Below, in pieces: positions 48,607 through 57,195 of a stretch of 64,000 bases of DNA (position 1 is its first letter; the number at the start of each line of letters is the position of its first letter). Position numbers and translations under genes: made by a program. Below the pieces are notes generated by a model. That model searched no databases. It was not told where the DNA came from and saw only the letters and a program-made list of their open reading frames with translations. The DNA lies in NCBI RefSeq assembly GCF_003605405.2, contig NZ_QYTW02000018.1, positions 32,672-96,671 on the forward strand. Direction: 5' to 3'. This DNA comes from Siminovitchia terrae (GTDB lineage: Bacteria > Bacillota > Bacilli > Bacillales > Bacillaceae_C).

Positions 48607-49068
48607 TAAACAAAAAACAATGACCTGTAAGGTATTGTCGAAAAGGGATGTTCCATTGTTGTATAACAGATTATGAATTTATTATATAATCACTACACTT
48701 AAATTACAAGAAAATTAATAATAGAAAAGCAACGGAATACTAGCAACTGCGATAACGAAGAGCCCATTTATATGAAACGTATTCCCAAAATAGAGGGATG
48801 TAAGCGCCAGTTTACACCATCAAAGGAGGAGCAAACGGGCGCTTGCAGAAATCAAGATACGAAAGGGCCTCCGCAATATTTGCTGCTACAGCAGATGATT
48901 TGCTAGCAAAGGTACAACACCTAAAAGACATTTTGTCGGATTAAAATCTAACCAGAGGCGACAAAGGTCGATTTTTCAATAATATGCGAATATTTCAGTT
49001 AAAAATACGAATATCTCGTAAGAACCTACCTGGGCCTCTTGTAATGGTCCAAGTGAGTTAGCTTTTTT
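48607..49068. other. No intact gene
   Basis: A short plus-strand fragment (about 48855-48944, SRYERASAIFAATADDLLAK, HLKDILSD) looks like the end of a lost gene. No frame with start and RBS is present. Confidence 0.35.
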
Positions 49069-49629
49069 TCAATTTGCCGCGTTCAATGTTTTTAGTTCCT
49101 CATTTAACTTTTTTGCTGAAAGTAACGCTACTTCATCCTGCAAAACTTCATTCGGTTTATTGCCCTGGCCGATGATGTATCCGCCGAATGACATTCCGAC
49201 AAATTCAAAGATCCAGCGAAATTGATCAATCAGGGCTAAACCTTTGATACGAGGTTGGTCTCCTCCAATCGCGAGCACATAGGCTTTTTTTCTGCTCATT
49301 TTCTCTTTAAAATCCGGAAACTTCGGATCCCTCAAAGTTTGTGACCAGCGATCTACAAAATTTTTCATCAACCCTGACATGCTGTACCAGTATATAGGTG
49401 TTGAAAAAAGAATAATATCGCTTTGTTCGACTTGCTTAATAATCGTGTTATAATCATCGTCCACATCGTCAAAGCCGTGTTCTGCATGCCGGCCATCCAC
49501 TATCGGTTTGATGGTAAATTCTCTCAAGTAAACTTCTTTTACATTCACCCCGGCAATGGCTTTTTTGGTCAAAAGCTCCGTATTGCTTGATGCTCTGCTA
49601 CTCCCGTACAGTACAAGCACTTTGCTCAA
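49069..49629 (-). CDS. Flavodoxin-like NAD(P)H oxidoreductase
   Basis: 186 residues with the flavodoxin-like FMN fold of the NADPH-dependent FMN reductase family: 'VLVLYGSSRASSNTELL' (phosphate loop), 'SDIILFSTPIYWYSMSGLMKNFVDRW' and 'VLAIGGDQ'. It resembles B. subtilis YwqN. The start is a TTG after GGAGGG. It follows the dehydratase gene by 16 bases, so they are likely co-transcribed. The substrate is unknown. Confidence 0.85.
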   Translation of the reverse strand: MSKVLVLYGSSRASSNTELLTKKAIAGVNVKEVYLREFTIKPIVDGRHAEHGFDDVDDDYNTIIKQVEQSDIILFSTPIYWYSMSGLMKNFVDRWSQTLRDPKFPDFKEKMSRKKAYVLAIGGDQPRIKGLALIDQFRWIFEFVGMSFGGYIIGQGNKPNEVLQDEVALLSAKKLNEELKTLNAAN

Positions 49630-49645
49630 TTGAACGTCCCTCCTC

Positions 49646-50587
49646 TTATTTCAATAAACTCGGAATCACTTCAGTATCAACGTTCCCTCCCGAAATAAGC
49701 GCGACAATCCGTTTGCCTTCAGGGTTCCTTTTCATCGCCCCTGCAACTGAGACCGCGCCGGAAGGTTCGATCAACTGCTTCATTCTCGCTAATACATAGG
49801 TAAAAGCCTGCTTGATAGATTCTTCGTCAACCAGTACGATATTATCCACATACTGTTGAACAATCGGGAATGTCAATTCACCTGGTATGGAAGTTCTTAA
49901 TCCGTCAGCAATCGTTGAACTTCCGCCAATATTGATCCGTTTTCCTTCCTTAAGTGATAAATAGGTGTCGTTGGCGATAGCCGGCTCTACTCCGATGACT
50001 CGGATGCTTGGGTTCGATTCTTTAATGGCGGTAGCAATACCTGAAATCAAACCTCCGCCTCCAATGGGAACATATACTTCATCAATCCCATCCATTTGCT
50101 CCACAATTTCCAACCCAGCGGTTCCCTGCCCTGCCATAATTAAAGGATCGTCGTATGGGGGAATAAATACACCTTTTCCGTCTTCACAGATTTGTTTGGC
50201 TCTTTCAATCCGCTCTTCTGATGTAGTCCCGCAAAATTCAATGTTTCCATTATAAGCCTTAATGGCGTCCTTTTTGCAAGTGGCGGCATCTTCAGGTACG
50301 ACGATAGTAGAAGAAATTCCAATCTGATTAGCTATGTATGCCACCGCCTGGCCATGATTTCCGGATGAGGCGGCAATTACATGTTTCGTATTTCGGTTGG
50401 CTTCATAAATGACCTTATTAGAGGCGCCGCGGATTTTAAATGCGCCAGTTTTTTGGAGATGCTCACACTTGAAGAACAAGTCATTGCCAAGATCTTTGGA
50501 AATTGTTTCTGAAGTCATGATTGGGGTTTTTTTCACACTGCGGGCTATTCTTTCCCTGGCTTCTCGTATCAAGTTCAAATCAATCAT
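49646..50587 (-). CDS. Threonine/serine dehydratase-like PLP enzyme
   Basis: About 313 residues, fold type II. Lys51 in GAFKIRGASN binds PLP; 'ASSGNHGQAVAYIA' and 'PIGGGGLISGIATAI' bind substrate and phosphate. It lacks the C-terminal ACT-like regulatory domain of biosynthetic IlvA, so it is a catabolic threonine/serine dehydratase or a serine racemase. The ATG at 50587 is preferred to a GTG at 50599. Between the TPR gene (15 bases) and a flavoprotein. Confidence 0.9.
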   Translation of the reverse strand: MIDLNLIREARERIARSVKKTPIMTSETISKDLGNDLFFKCEHLQKTGAFKIRGASNKVIYEANRNTKHVIAASSGNHGQAVAYIANQIGISSTIVVPEDAATCKKDAIKAYNGNIEFCGTTSEERIERAKQICEDGKGVFIPPYDDPLIMAGQGTAGLEIVEQMDGIDEVYVPIGGGGLISGIATAIKESNPSIRVIGVEPAIANDTYLSLKEGKRINIGGSSTIADGLRTSIPGELTFPIVQQYVDNIVLVDEESIKQAFTYVLARMKQLIEPSGAVSVAGAMKRNPEGKRIVALISGGNVDTEVIPSLLK

Positions 50588-50602
50588 CCATTGTTCCACC
50601 CT

Positions 50603-51481
50603 TTATTTTTTATTTTTCACAAACGCCGTTCCAAAAACCTTGTAATTAACAATCAATTTGGTGCTCCAATGCGCCGCCCCGTACAAAATGATAAATAAAA
50701 TAACTAGGGGTTTGAAAACAATCCACAGAAAAATCCAAAGCAGTATGGCAGCCCATGGCTTAAGCTTTGAAAAGAGTTTTGACGGCAACAGAAAAAAACG
50801 GTAAATTTTATATTGTTTTTGCAAAACCTCTAGATATTCGGTACGTGTTTGTGGATTCTCGGGATCCAGACGAACAGCATTCTCTAAAAAACTGAGAGCT
50901 TTTTCATACTCGCCTCTTTGATCTGCTGCCCAGCCCAAATATAAAAAGATCAAAGAATTATCGGGATCCAATTCCAATGAAAGCTTCTCTATTTCAATTG
51001 AATCCTGTTTATTTCCTAGTAAGCTTTGAACATAGCTATAATTGGCAAGATATAATGTATTATGCGGATCTAATCTCAAAGCATGTTCAAAGCTTTCCTT
51101 TGCTTGATGAAACTTTCCTTGTTGATTGTAAATATTCCCATCTAAAAAATAGTAATAACTGTTTTCGGGGAAGAGGATGATCGCTTCAGTGATGGTTTTC
51201 TTGGCAGCCTTCCAGTTCTGCTGGGTATAAAGTGTGCCTGCCCTGACTTCCCATCCCAGTGGATTTTCGGGATCTTTTTTCAGCGCTTCCTCGGCCCAAT
51301 GAAGAGCCTTCTTATATTCGTCCATTTCCAAAAAGATTTTTCCCAACAACGCATAGCCATCTGGATCATCCGGGTACAATTTTATATACGCTTCTGTTTC
51401 TTTGATGGAATCTTGATACCGATTCCATTCAAGCAACTGGACCGCCCTTTCAAACTGTGAGTATTGGAGACTTTCATTCAA
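50603..51481 (-). CDS. TPR protein with C-terminal membrane anchor
   Basis: 292 residues. About six tetratricopeptide repeats fill residues 8-215 ('YALLGKIFLEMDEYKKALHW', 'YYFLDGNIYNQQGKFHQAKE', 'FLYLGWAADQRGEYEKALSF'). One or two membrane segments follow at about 238-270. The TPR part should face the cytoplasm. Start TTG after AGGATGTGAGC. It directly follows the AAA ATPase gene (13 bases), so it may be the adaptor or membrane dock of that ATPase. Confidence 0.85.
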   Translation of the reverse strand: MNESLQYSQFERAVQLLEWNRYQDSIKETEAYIKLYPDDPDGYALLGKIFLEMDEYKKALHWAEEALKKDPENPLGWEVRAGTLYTQQNWKAAKKTITEAIILFPENSYYYFLDGNIYNQQGKFHQAKESFEHALRLDPHNTLYLANYSYVQSLLGNKQDSIEIEKLSLELDPDNSLIFLYLGWAADQRGEYEKALSFLENAVRLDPENPQTRTEYLEVLQKQYKIYRFFLLPSKLFSKLKPWAAILLWIFLWIVFKPLVILFIILYGAAHWSTKLIVNYKVFGTAFVKNKK

Positions 51482-51494
51482 CGAAGCTCACATC

Positions 51495-52439
51495 CTAACG
51501 AATTTTATTATCCCTGATATAATCCAGCACATGCTGATAATCTCTATTGACGTCGCTGAATGTCGCATAGTTTTTCGCAGTTGAAAACCATTCCAGCGTT
51601 GTTGGCTTCCGTCCTTTTAGAGAGTGATTGATATCATTGTCAGTCAGCGGCTGCAGTTCTCCCGTCTCCAATGAACGTTGAAGTGCAGATTCAATCGCAT
51701 CATATACAAGCTGCTCCAAATCTGCGCCGGAGAAATGCTGAGACTTGCCAGCAAACTTTTTTAAATTCAGTGTAGCCTGCGGTTTGTCTTTCAGCTTTAA
51801 TTTTAGAATCAGTTCTCTTTCCTGTTCGCTCGGCGGTGGAATGAAAATCAATTGATTGAACCGTCCAGGTCTTCTTAAGGCAGGATCTAAATACCATGGA
51901 GTATTGGTTGCTCCGATAACATACACGCCGTTGTTGTGAGAGCTGAGTCCATCAAGCTCTATAAGCAATTGATTCACAAGCATCCTTTCATGGTGCTGCC
52001 TCATATTCTGCCTACTGCCACCAAGCGCATCCAATTCATCGATGAAGAGAACACAAGGCTTTTGTTCGCGTGCTTTTTCAAAAAGGTCATGAAGATTATG
52101 CTCACTTTGGCCTACATACATTGATAAAATTGCTTGTAATTCCATATGTAAGAAATTGGCATTGATCTCTCCGGCAATCGCCTTTGCCAAAAAAGTTTTC
52201 CCGCAGCCAGGTGGCCCGTATAAAAGGAGACTGCCGCCAGCTTCCTTTCCATAAGCTTTGAAGAATTCAGGATTTTGCAACGGTAAAATAAAACTCATCT
52301 GGATTTTTTTCTTTACCTCTTCCAAACCGCCGACATCGTCGAAGGTTTCCTGTGGCTGCAGCGACTCAATAAGTGTGTTTTGATCTTTGTCGAATTGAAT
52401 GACCTTAAGCTTATTCTTTTTCTGCTCATCATGGGGCAT
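51495..52439 (-). CDS. VPS4/p97-like AAA ATPase
   Basis: 314 residues, one AAA domain. 'FDDVGGLEEVKKKIQMSF' opens the domain; Walker A GPPGCGKT (75-82), Walker B VLFIDELDAL (Asp134, Glu135), sensor 1 in GATNTPW and the arginine fingers in LDPALRRPGRF are all intact. The pore loop SMYVGQSE keeps an aromatic residue, as in unfolding or disassembly machines. The short N-terminus (about 30 residues) is not a known adaptor domain. ATG at 52439 after AAAGGAGG. Lies between a 100-residue protein and a TPR protein. Confidence 0.9.
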   Translation of the reverse strand: MPHDEQKKNKLKVIQFDKDQNTLIESLQPQETFDDVGGLEEVKKKIQMSFILPLQNPEFFKAYGKEAGGSLLLYGPPGCGKTFLAKAIAGEINANFLHMELQAILSMYVGQSEHNLHDLFEKAREQKPCVLFIDELDALGGSRQNMRQHHERMLVNQLLIELDGLSSHNNGVYVIGATNTPWYLDPALRRPGRFNQLIFIPPPSEQERELILKLKLKDKPQATLNLKKFAGKSQHFSGADLEQLVYDAIESALQRSLETGELQPLTDNDINHSLKGRKPTTLEWFSTAKNYATFSDVNRDYQHVLDYIRDNKIR

Positions 52440-52453
52440 CGCGCCCACCTCCT

Positions 52454-52756
52454 TTAAAGCAATCTATTTCTTTGAATTTCTTCCGACACAACGAAAGCCA
52501 GGTCCTCATTTCCAAACATGGAAAGCACCCCGAGCAAAGTATCATTTGGTATATCTCCAGCTTCTTCCTTTGGTACCGTCAATTCCATTGCCTCTTTCAA
52601 AGCTTGATTTTCCGCCTGTCCCGGATAGGCCTTCTTATATAATTGTTCAGGAATCAAATCATGATTGATGCACCATTGTGCAAATACGAGTATCATCATT
52701 TTCTCATCTTTACGGTAACTGTCGATGATTTTCTTTTCCATTTCTTTTGAACTCAT
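52454..52756 (-). CDS. 100-aa protein of the AAA/TPR operon
   Basis: Starts MSSKEMEKKIIDSYRKDEKM and is helical and acidic, with 'FAQWCINHDLIPEQLYKKAYP' and 'DTLLGVLSMFGNEDLAFVV'. No membrane segment or catalytic motif. The start ATG has AAAGGAGCTGCACC. The AAA gene begins 14 bases downstream and has its own RBS. I do not recognise the family. Its position suggests a substrate, adaptor or inhibitor of the AAA protein. Confidence 0.75.
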   Translation of the reverse strand: MSSKEMEKKIIDSYRKDEKMMILVFAQWCINHDLIPEQLYKKAYPGQAENQALKEAMELTVPKEEAGDIPNDTLLGVLSMFGNEDLAFVVSEEIQRNRLL

Positions 52757-52792
52757 GGTGCAGCTCCTTTTTAAAATGTATAATACTATTTC

Positions 52793-52804
52793 AGTGTAAA
52801 CACT
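52793..52804. promoter_or_regulatory. Perfect palindrome upstream of the AAA operon
   Basis: AGTGTAAACACT is a 12-base perfect palindrome 37 bases before the first start codon, in the expected promoter region. It has operator character; the regulator is unknown. Confidence 0.45.
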
Positions 52805-52825
52805 TGTATAAAACTCTTGAAAACG

Positions 52826-52940
52826 GTGATATATCAACATTTACTATCTTTCTTAGTATAACTCAATTTGCAGGATAATGTATAAAAAAGCATGTACTTG
52901 GGGCGAATTTGGGACTTGAAAATAATACGTGGAATAGATG
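52826..52940 (+). mobile_element. Integrase-tail / att-like remnant, copy 2
   Basis: Plus-strand counterpart of 3939-4060 in inverted orientation. GATATATCAACATTTACT, CAGGATAATGTATAAAAAAG and GTACTTGGGGC are shared. The tail is shortened by 12 bases between two GGGGC copies (KACTWGEFGT then stop). No nearby phage gene remains. Confidence 0.45.
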
Positions 52941-52993
52941 GTGTTTATCCACAAGAAGTAAAACTAAGTAACACCATTCAAATCGCCTGGTGC

Positions 52994-53185
52994 TTTGATA
53001 GTTCAATCAAATGCGCCTTGGCGTATTTGCGCCCAGATTTTATCGAGAGAAGCTCGATAAATTTCCGCTGAAAATCTGTGGCATCCGCCGGAGGCTTTAA
53101 CTTCATTCAGCCAAGGTTTGAACCCCCACTGAATGGAATACCAATACGCTTACAGAAGTGGGAAATTTCTGCTGAATGAAGTTAA
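52994..53185 (-). repeat. Structured intergenic repeat, full copy
   Basis: On the minus strand: CCCACTTCTGTAAG, TATTGGTATTCCATTCAGTG, GGGGTTCAAACCTTGGCTGA, AAAGCCTCCGGCGGATGCC, then CAGATTTT ... AAAATCTG enclosing the hairpin TTTATCGAG cttct CTCGATAAA, and ACGCCAAGGCGCATTTGAT. The full element is about 190 bases. A deleted copy lies at 17686-17788. The arms and nested hairpins suggest a mobile or RNA-level structure. Confidence 0.65.
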
Positions 53186-53192
53186 TACATAC

Positions 53193-53636
53193 TCACCATT
53201 CATAAAAATTTTCCTCAATCAGCGCCTCGAATGAATCCGCTAATAACTTGATCTCCTCGGTATCGTGATAACAGATGAAAACCTTCCCTGCCGGATTAAT
53301 GATAATCGGATTGCCGGTCCCATCCAAAGAAATGACATAACCGGTTTGTAAAACCATAGCGAAGGGAAGCTCCTTGAATTCCTCTCGGAACCCCAGCGTT
53401 AAATCAACAACCGTTTCATTTCCGAGGCTAGAGCCGTTGGAGAATGCATGTACTGCAAGACCCGCATATGCACCCCCAAACGTCTGAATAAAATGTACAT
53501 AGTCCTCATGAAAGCTTATATTCAACCGCTGCTGTGCCTTGGCTATTTCCTCTTGGCTCGTGGGAATGCCTACTAGTGTGCGATTATCCTCCCGATGAAG
53601 GAAAATCTTGAGTCTCTCCATTAACGCATCATTCAT
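53193..53636 (-). CDS. SMI1/KNR4 family protein (immunity type)
   Basis: 147 residues. The SMI1/KNR4 fold is indicated by 'VGIPTSQEEIAKAQQRLNIS', 'YVHFIQTFGGAYAGLAVHAF', 'YVISLDGTGNPIIINPAGKV' and 'FICYHDTEEIKLLADSFEAL'. In bacteria the family commonly serves as immunity protein for polymorphic toxins. The likely ATG is at 53636; the open frame continues to 53675. It overlaps by eight bases a small broken gene that could be the remnant of a toxin's end. Confidence 0.8.
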   Translation of the reverse strand: MNDALMERLKIFLHREDNRTLVGIPTSQEEIAKAQQRLNISFHEDYVHFIQTFGGAYAGLAVHAFSNGSSLGNETVVDLTLGFREEFKELPFAMVLQTGYVISLDGTGNPIIINPAGKVFICYHDTEEIKLLADSFEALIEENFYEW

Positions 53637-53915
53637 AGGATAATTGTCCTCCCTCGTTGTAATCGTTCTGGACAAAGCTTCCAGATCTCGAACTGTCTAC
53701 ACGGGTCCTGCCCGGCCGATAATCCAGCATAACGTCTTTAAAGATGCCTATTTGCAGCATGGTGCGCTTGACCGCTTCCTCCACGTCCTTTCGATTTTCC
53801 TGTTCGTCTAACCATTTATAAATCGCCGTTTTCATCTCTTCAAGCGCTTCTTTGTAATTCGTTCATCGTCTCCCGCCTTTCCACGTGTCTCATCGGCTGA
53901 TCTCGCCAGATCCAT
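53629..53915 (-). pseudogene. Frameshifted partner of the immunity-type gene
   Basis: The frame 53835-53629 gives 68 residues (MKTAIYKWLDEQENRKDVEE ... YNEGGQLSYE). The same frame extends upstream without a start codon (TNYKEALEE). A second frame begins with ATG at 53915 (MDLARSADETRGKAGDD), then shifts. Joined, they make about 95 residues. The end 'RPGRTRVDSSRSGSF' looks like a toxin or secretion-substrate tail, but the family is not recognised. Confidence 0.4.
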
Positions 53916-54090
53916 CAACGTATCTATTTTAAAAATACATATTTATGTTTGCATGCTCCTATTATTTTACATGCCTGCACGCTGCCGGAACAACGAGTAT
54001 AACGTCCGGTTACCGGTACAAAAAAACTGGATTTGGACGTATACACGCCCAAATCCGGTTGTATGACGAAATCCCGTGCACAATAAAAAA

Positions 54091-54333
54091 TCATGCCTCC
54101 ATAGTCAGAACGTACCCCTCTCCAAAAAGCTCCTTGGTCACGTCCCAGTTGATTTTAAGTTCTCCATTCCAAGCCGCCCACGGCATCTCCATATCCGAAC
54201 GGCCTTTTGTATTCTGAAGCTTTTCTTCTTGACTCGCCATATATTCGAATTCCGTCCAGCTACTGAAATGTTTCTCGACACCCAAACATTTTTTCAATTG
54301 GCAATTTCCATAGTTGGTCAATATTATTTCCAT
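54091..54333 (-). CDS. Hypothetical protein, 80 aa
   Basis: A frame of 80 codons, MEIILTNYGNCQLKKCLGVE..., rich in Trp, Glu and Lys with a basic middle. There is no convincing ribosome binding site upstream of the ATG. It may be the end of a longer lost gene or a small immunity-like protein near the SMI1/KNR4 gene. No family is recognised. Confidence 0.35.
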   Translation of the reverse strand: MEIILTNYGNCQLKKCLGVEKHFSSWTEFEYMASQEEKLQNTKGRSDMEMPWAAWNGELKINWDVTKELFGEGYVLTMEA

Positions 54334-54413
54334 CTAATCGAAAAATTGTTCTATTGGTAAGGACTTAACTAAGATGTGCCCACGGATTCATTCTAATATC
54401 ACATAAACGCAAT

Positions 54414-54815
54414 CTACAAGCTAAGCGAATAATAATACTCTTCTTTATGTATTTTGCCCGTAAAAGTAAGACCAAAAGAGTTATATAAATTCTCAGCAAT
54501 AGTATTTTCTTTATCAATCATTAATATGATTGTATTTATTTCTTTCTGATTCTTAAAATATTCTATAATTTCCTTAAAACTTTCTTTTCCTAAACCTTTT
54601 CCTATATATTTATAATCTAACATGAAACGGCATATCTCCACTTCTGAACTCCCTTTTTCAAGCTTATACATAAAAAAACAATTAATAAATCATTTTTATA
54701 TAAAGCTTTTGGGTACATATTAGAAAAATATTTTGCTTCAGCTATTGAATAGGCATTAGAACAAATAAATTCTTCGAATAAAGTACCTATCCCATCCTTG
54801 TTAGACGTTAATTAA
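54414..54815 (-). pseudogene. GNAT acetyltransferase with a frameshift
   Basis: The first part (GIGTLFEEFICSNAYSIAEA, KYFSNMYPKALYKNDLLIVF) and the second (MYKLEKGSSEVEICRFMLDY, KYIGKGLGKESFKEII with the acetyl-CoA loop) lie in adjacent frames. They meet at a run of seven T; one more T would join them. The gene has no start in the first frame, so it is probably decayed, though a homopolymer sequencing error could also explain the shift. Confidence 0.6.
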
Positions 54816-54889
54816 TTTCTTTTACTTTGATCAAATATACACCACCTAAAAACCCGTGTTTAATTCATTTGTAGATATTCCAATATCTT

Positions 54890-55336
54890 TTAATCTAAAT
54901 CTAATAAAGCAACAACTTGATTTATTTTTTCTAGATCATTTGGGACAATTTTCAATGTCGATGCAGGTTCTCCTGTCCCTCCGTAAACAATTGGATAACG
55001 GAAAAGTGCTCTATCTACGATACAAGGCAAAGAAATGATTAAAGAAACACTTCCAACTGTGTACCCTGTTACCTGTCGAACCTCTTTTGGGGTAGCCATT
55101 TTCAATTTGTTGCATCCTATAATTCCTCTTACTTCATCTAAATTAACACGCTTAAGCCCAGAAACAATCATCGCAAAATAACCTTTTTCTGACTTGAGAA
55201 CTAAAGTGGGCGCTGTCTGACCTAATTCAATTCCAAGATAATCTGCACCTTCCTGTGCTGTACGAATCTGTTTTTCGTGATAAATAATTTCATATTGAAT
55301 TTCTTTTTCTTGCAAAATCGTTTTTAATTTATCCAT
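54890..55336 (-). CDS. YbaK/EbsC-type aminoacyl-tRNA deacylase
   Basis: 148 residues. The YbaK fold is shown by 'YLGIELGQTAPTLVLKSEKG', 'AMIVSGLKRVNLDEVRGIIG', 'KMATPKEVRQVTGYTVGSVS' and 'YGGTGEPASTLKI', with the conserved lysine in the 'MATPKEV' strand. These free-standing editing domains hydrolyse mischarged tRNAs such as Cys-tRNAPro. The substrate here is not determined. GGAGGAG lies 13 bases before the ATG. Confidence 0.85.
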   Translation of the reverse strand: MDKLKTILQEKEIQYEIIYHEKQIRTAQEGADYLGIELGQTAPTLVLKSEKGYFAMIVSGLKRVNLDEVRGIIGCNKLKMATPKEVRQVTGYTVGSVSLIISLPCIVDRALFRYPIVYGGTGEPASTLKIVPNDLEKINQVVALLDLD

Positions 55337-55912
55337 TAATATGTGTTCTCCTCCCTACTAATGCTAGGTAAGCTTGCTTCAAAAACTAAGACAAAGTTGT
55401 TTTATACTAACTCCACTCAAGATAAATCCCGTTAAAATTTCATTGACTGCTATTTCTTTTGTAAAAACTATAAATCTATTAACTCTTCAAATATGCTAAT
55501 GATTTAGGTAATAGATTTTAATTCCTCAAAATTTCTCATATTTCCTCTCATTAACAGTGTGATGTTAATGGGAACATAAAATTACTCTCCAGCAATGACT
55601 GTTTTGTTAAGATGAATAAAGCATCATCATTTGGCATAATGGTTGCTGTCATGCCCTCAATTTTAAAATCAGGTGTGAAATAAAATATCCTTTTTTTGTT
55701 GTTGCCTTCACAATGTTTACCGGCTAGCTTAGAACAAGTTCATCTTATCAAGAGGTCTTTTTTATACAAACCTCATTTTCAGTTATTATAGAAATGCTTC
55801 TCCATTATAAGTTACACTATCATCGAAACCCGCAATATAAGCGCAACCGGGATCATTTGATAGAAACTTCCTAAACACACATAATCGCTAGTGAAATGTA
55901 TGATATAAAGTC
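55337..55912. other. No gene seen
   Basis: AT-rich non-coding stretch with short interrupted frames on both strands. It ends at the long hairpin at 55913. Confidence 0.35.
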
Positions 55913-55964
55913 GGTGGGTATGTTAAATAAAGTGTGTAAGTACACTTTATTTGACATACCCACC
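55913..55964. repeat. 23-bp near-perfect inverted repeat
   Basis: GGTGGGTATGTTAAATAAAG... and its complement ...CTTTATTTGACATACCCACC pair over 23 bases with one G-T position and a GTAAGT loop. No T-run follows on either strand, so it is not a standard terminator. It has the look of joined transposon ends or a small hairpin element. Confidence 0.6.
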
Positions 55965-56003
55965 AAAGGAATAAAACTCGGCCAGCGCGGGGCTTCTATT
56001 AAC

Positions 56004-56162
56004 TCATGTAAATCTGTAATCAAAATAAAGTTTCGTATAATCTTCTAAAACATCAGGATAGCACAGCGGACAGTATTTCCGTATGGGACGATACCAATCA
56101 TTTGGCAATAACGAAAGTTGGCTTTTCCAAAAATGATTTCCACAACATTCACACGCTTCCAT
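56004..56162 (-). CDS. 52-aa CXXC zinc-ribbon-like protein
   Basis: MEACECCGNHFWKSQLSLLP, then DWYRPIRKYCPLCYPDV and a short aromatic tail. Two CxxC pairs at 6-7/31-34 spacing suggest a zinc ribbon. The RBS is weak (GGCGGGT against the ATG). The gene is too short to appear in most annotations; a real product is possible but not shown. Confidence 0.4.
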   Translation of the reverse strand: MEACECCGNHFWKSQLSLLPNDWYRPIRKYCPLCYPDVLEDYTKLYFDYRFT

Positions 56163-56322
56163 ACCCGCCAATTAGAAAACAGCTCCCTTGTTATTGTTTT
56201 GGTCAATACCATGTTACGTTCCGCTACTGTCCCGAGAGTAGGCGTTTAACCTAAATTTCCAATGATTGTGCTGTCGCCCAGATTCTTTGTTATGCAAGCC
56301 GGCTTTATTCATTTTATTAAAA

Positions 56323-56349
56323 GAAAAAGCCCTACCCGTTTTGGGTAGG
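56323..56349 (-). terminator. Terminator of the ABC operon
   Basis: CCTACCC and GGGTAGG pair; on the minus strand GCTTTTTC follows. Confidence 0.75.
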
Positions 56350-56460
56350 TGCAATGCATCTTTATATGACGGTTGAACACGCTTCTTTATTTAATTCATC
56401 TTAATTTCAATGTTAAAGGGACGCTTTCTGCGGGCTTTGCTTCAATCCTCCTCCCCCCTT

Positions 56461-57195
56461 TTAGATTGTTTTACGTTTGAAACTCATTAAGCCCAACAGC
56501 AAAAATATGATAAAGCTACCACCTGTTACTAGAATCACTTGGTTTATTGGCACAAAGAAAATCCCTGACATATTTTCTTCTACATACATCATAAAGAATG
56601 GTTGCGCCCAAGGATAAAAAGGACCAAAACGTTCTGAATTAATCGCTAAAATCCCTGGTAATGTGAAAATAACATTTAAGGTAAAAGCTACTGCAAAACT
56701 GCGCCAATGCATCGTGGCCCAAAGTTGTAAAGCAATCATCGGGAATGTTGCCACCCAACCTCCAAAAATGAATTTGACAAGCACGATAAATGGGAAGCTT
56801 TCTTCAAATCCATTTATCATGCCCGCAGCATAAACGACGATGCCATACATCAGTTGAATCACTAAGACGAGCATTGCGATTAATACAAATTTCGCTACAT
56901 ATATTTGTGAGCGCGTAACAGGTAATGCAGTGAGCTGTTTCCAACCACCCGCTTGATGCTCATAGCGACAAACGATTCCTGCTAATACTCCAGTGATTAA
57001 AGGAAGGAATAATAAAGCATAGGGCAAATTCATAAACAAAAATAAGATATACCATGGATTGAAGCCTTCCATCTGTGACATCTCCGGATTTATCGCACCT
57101 ATAAACAATGTGAGGAGCGGACCAATCACCAGTAATGCGTAAATGTTATTACGCTTAAGCTTATACCATTCCGCTTCTAGTAGTGATACAAACAT
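56461..57195 (-). CDS. Lantibiotic-resistance-type ABC permease (second)
   Basis: 244 residues with six membrane helices. It resembles the EpiG/MutG/SpaG-like permeases: 'WYKLKRNNIYALLVIGPLL', 'EHQAGGWKQLTALPVTRSQIYVAKF' and 'GGWVATFPMIALQLWATMHW'. It pairs with the preceding permease (57196-57891), with no gap between them. Such transporters expel or shield against cationic peptide antibiotics. Substrate unknown. Followed by a terminator. Confidence 0.85.
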   Translation of the reverse strand: MFVSLLEAEWYKLKRNNIYALLVIGPLLTLFIGAINPEMSQMEGFNPWYILFLFMNLPYALLFLPLITGVLAGIVCRYEHQAGGWKQLTALPVTRSQIYVAKFVLIAMLVLVIQLMYGIVVYAAGMINGFEESFPFIVLVKFIFGGWVATFPMIALQLWATMHWRSFAVAFTLNVIFTLPGILAINSERFGPFYPWAQPFFMMYVEENMSGIFFVPINQVILVTGGSFIIFLLLGLMSFKRKTI

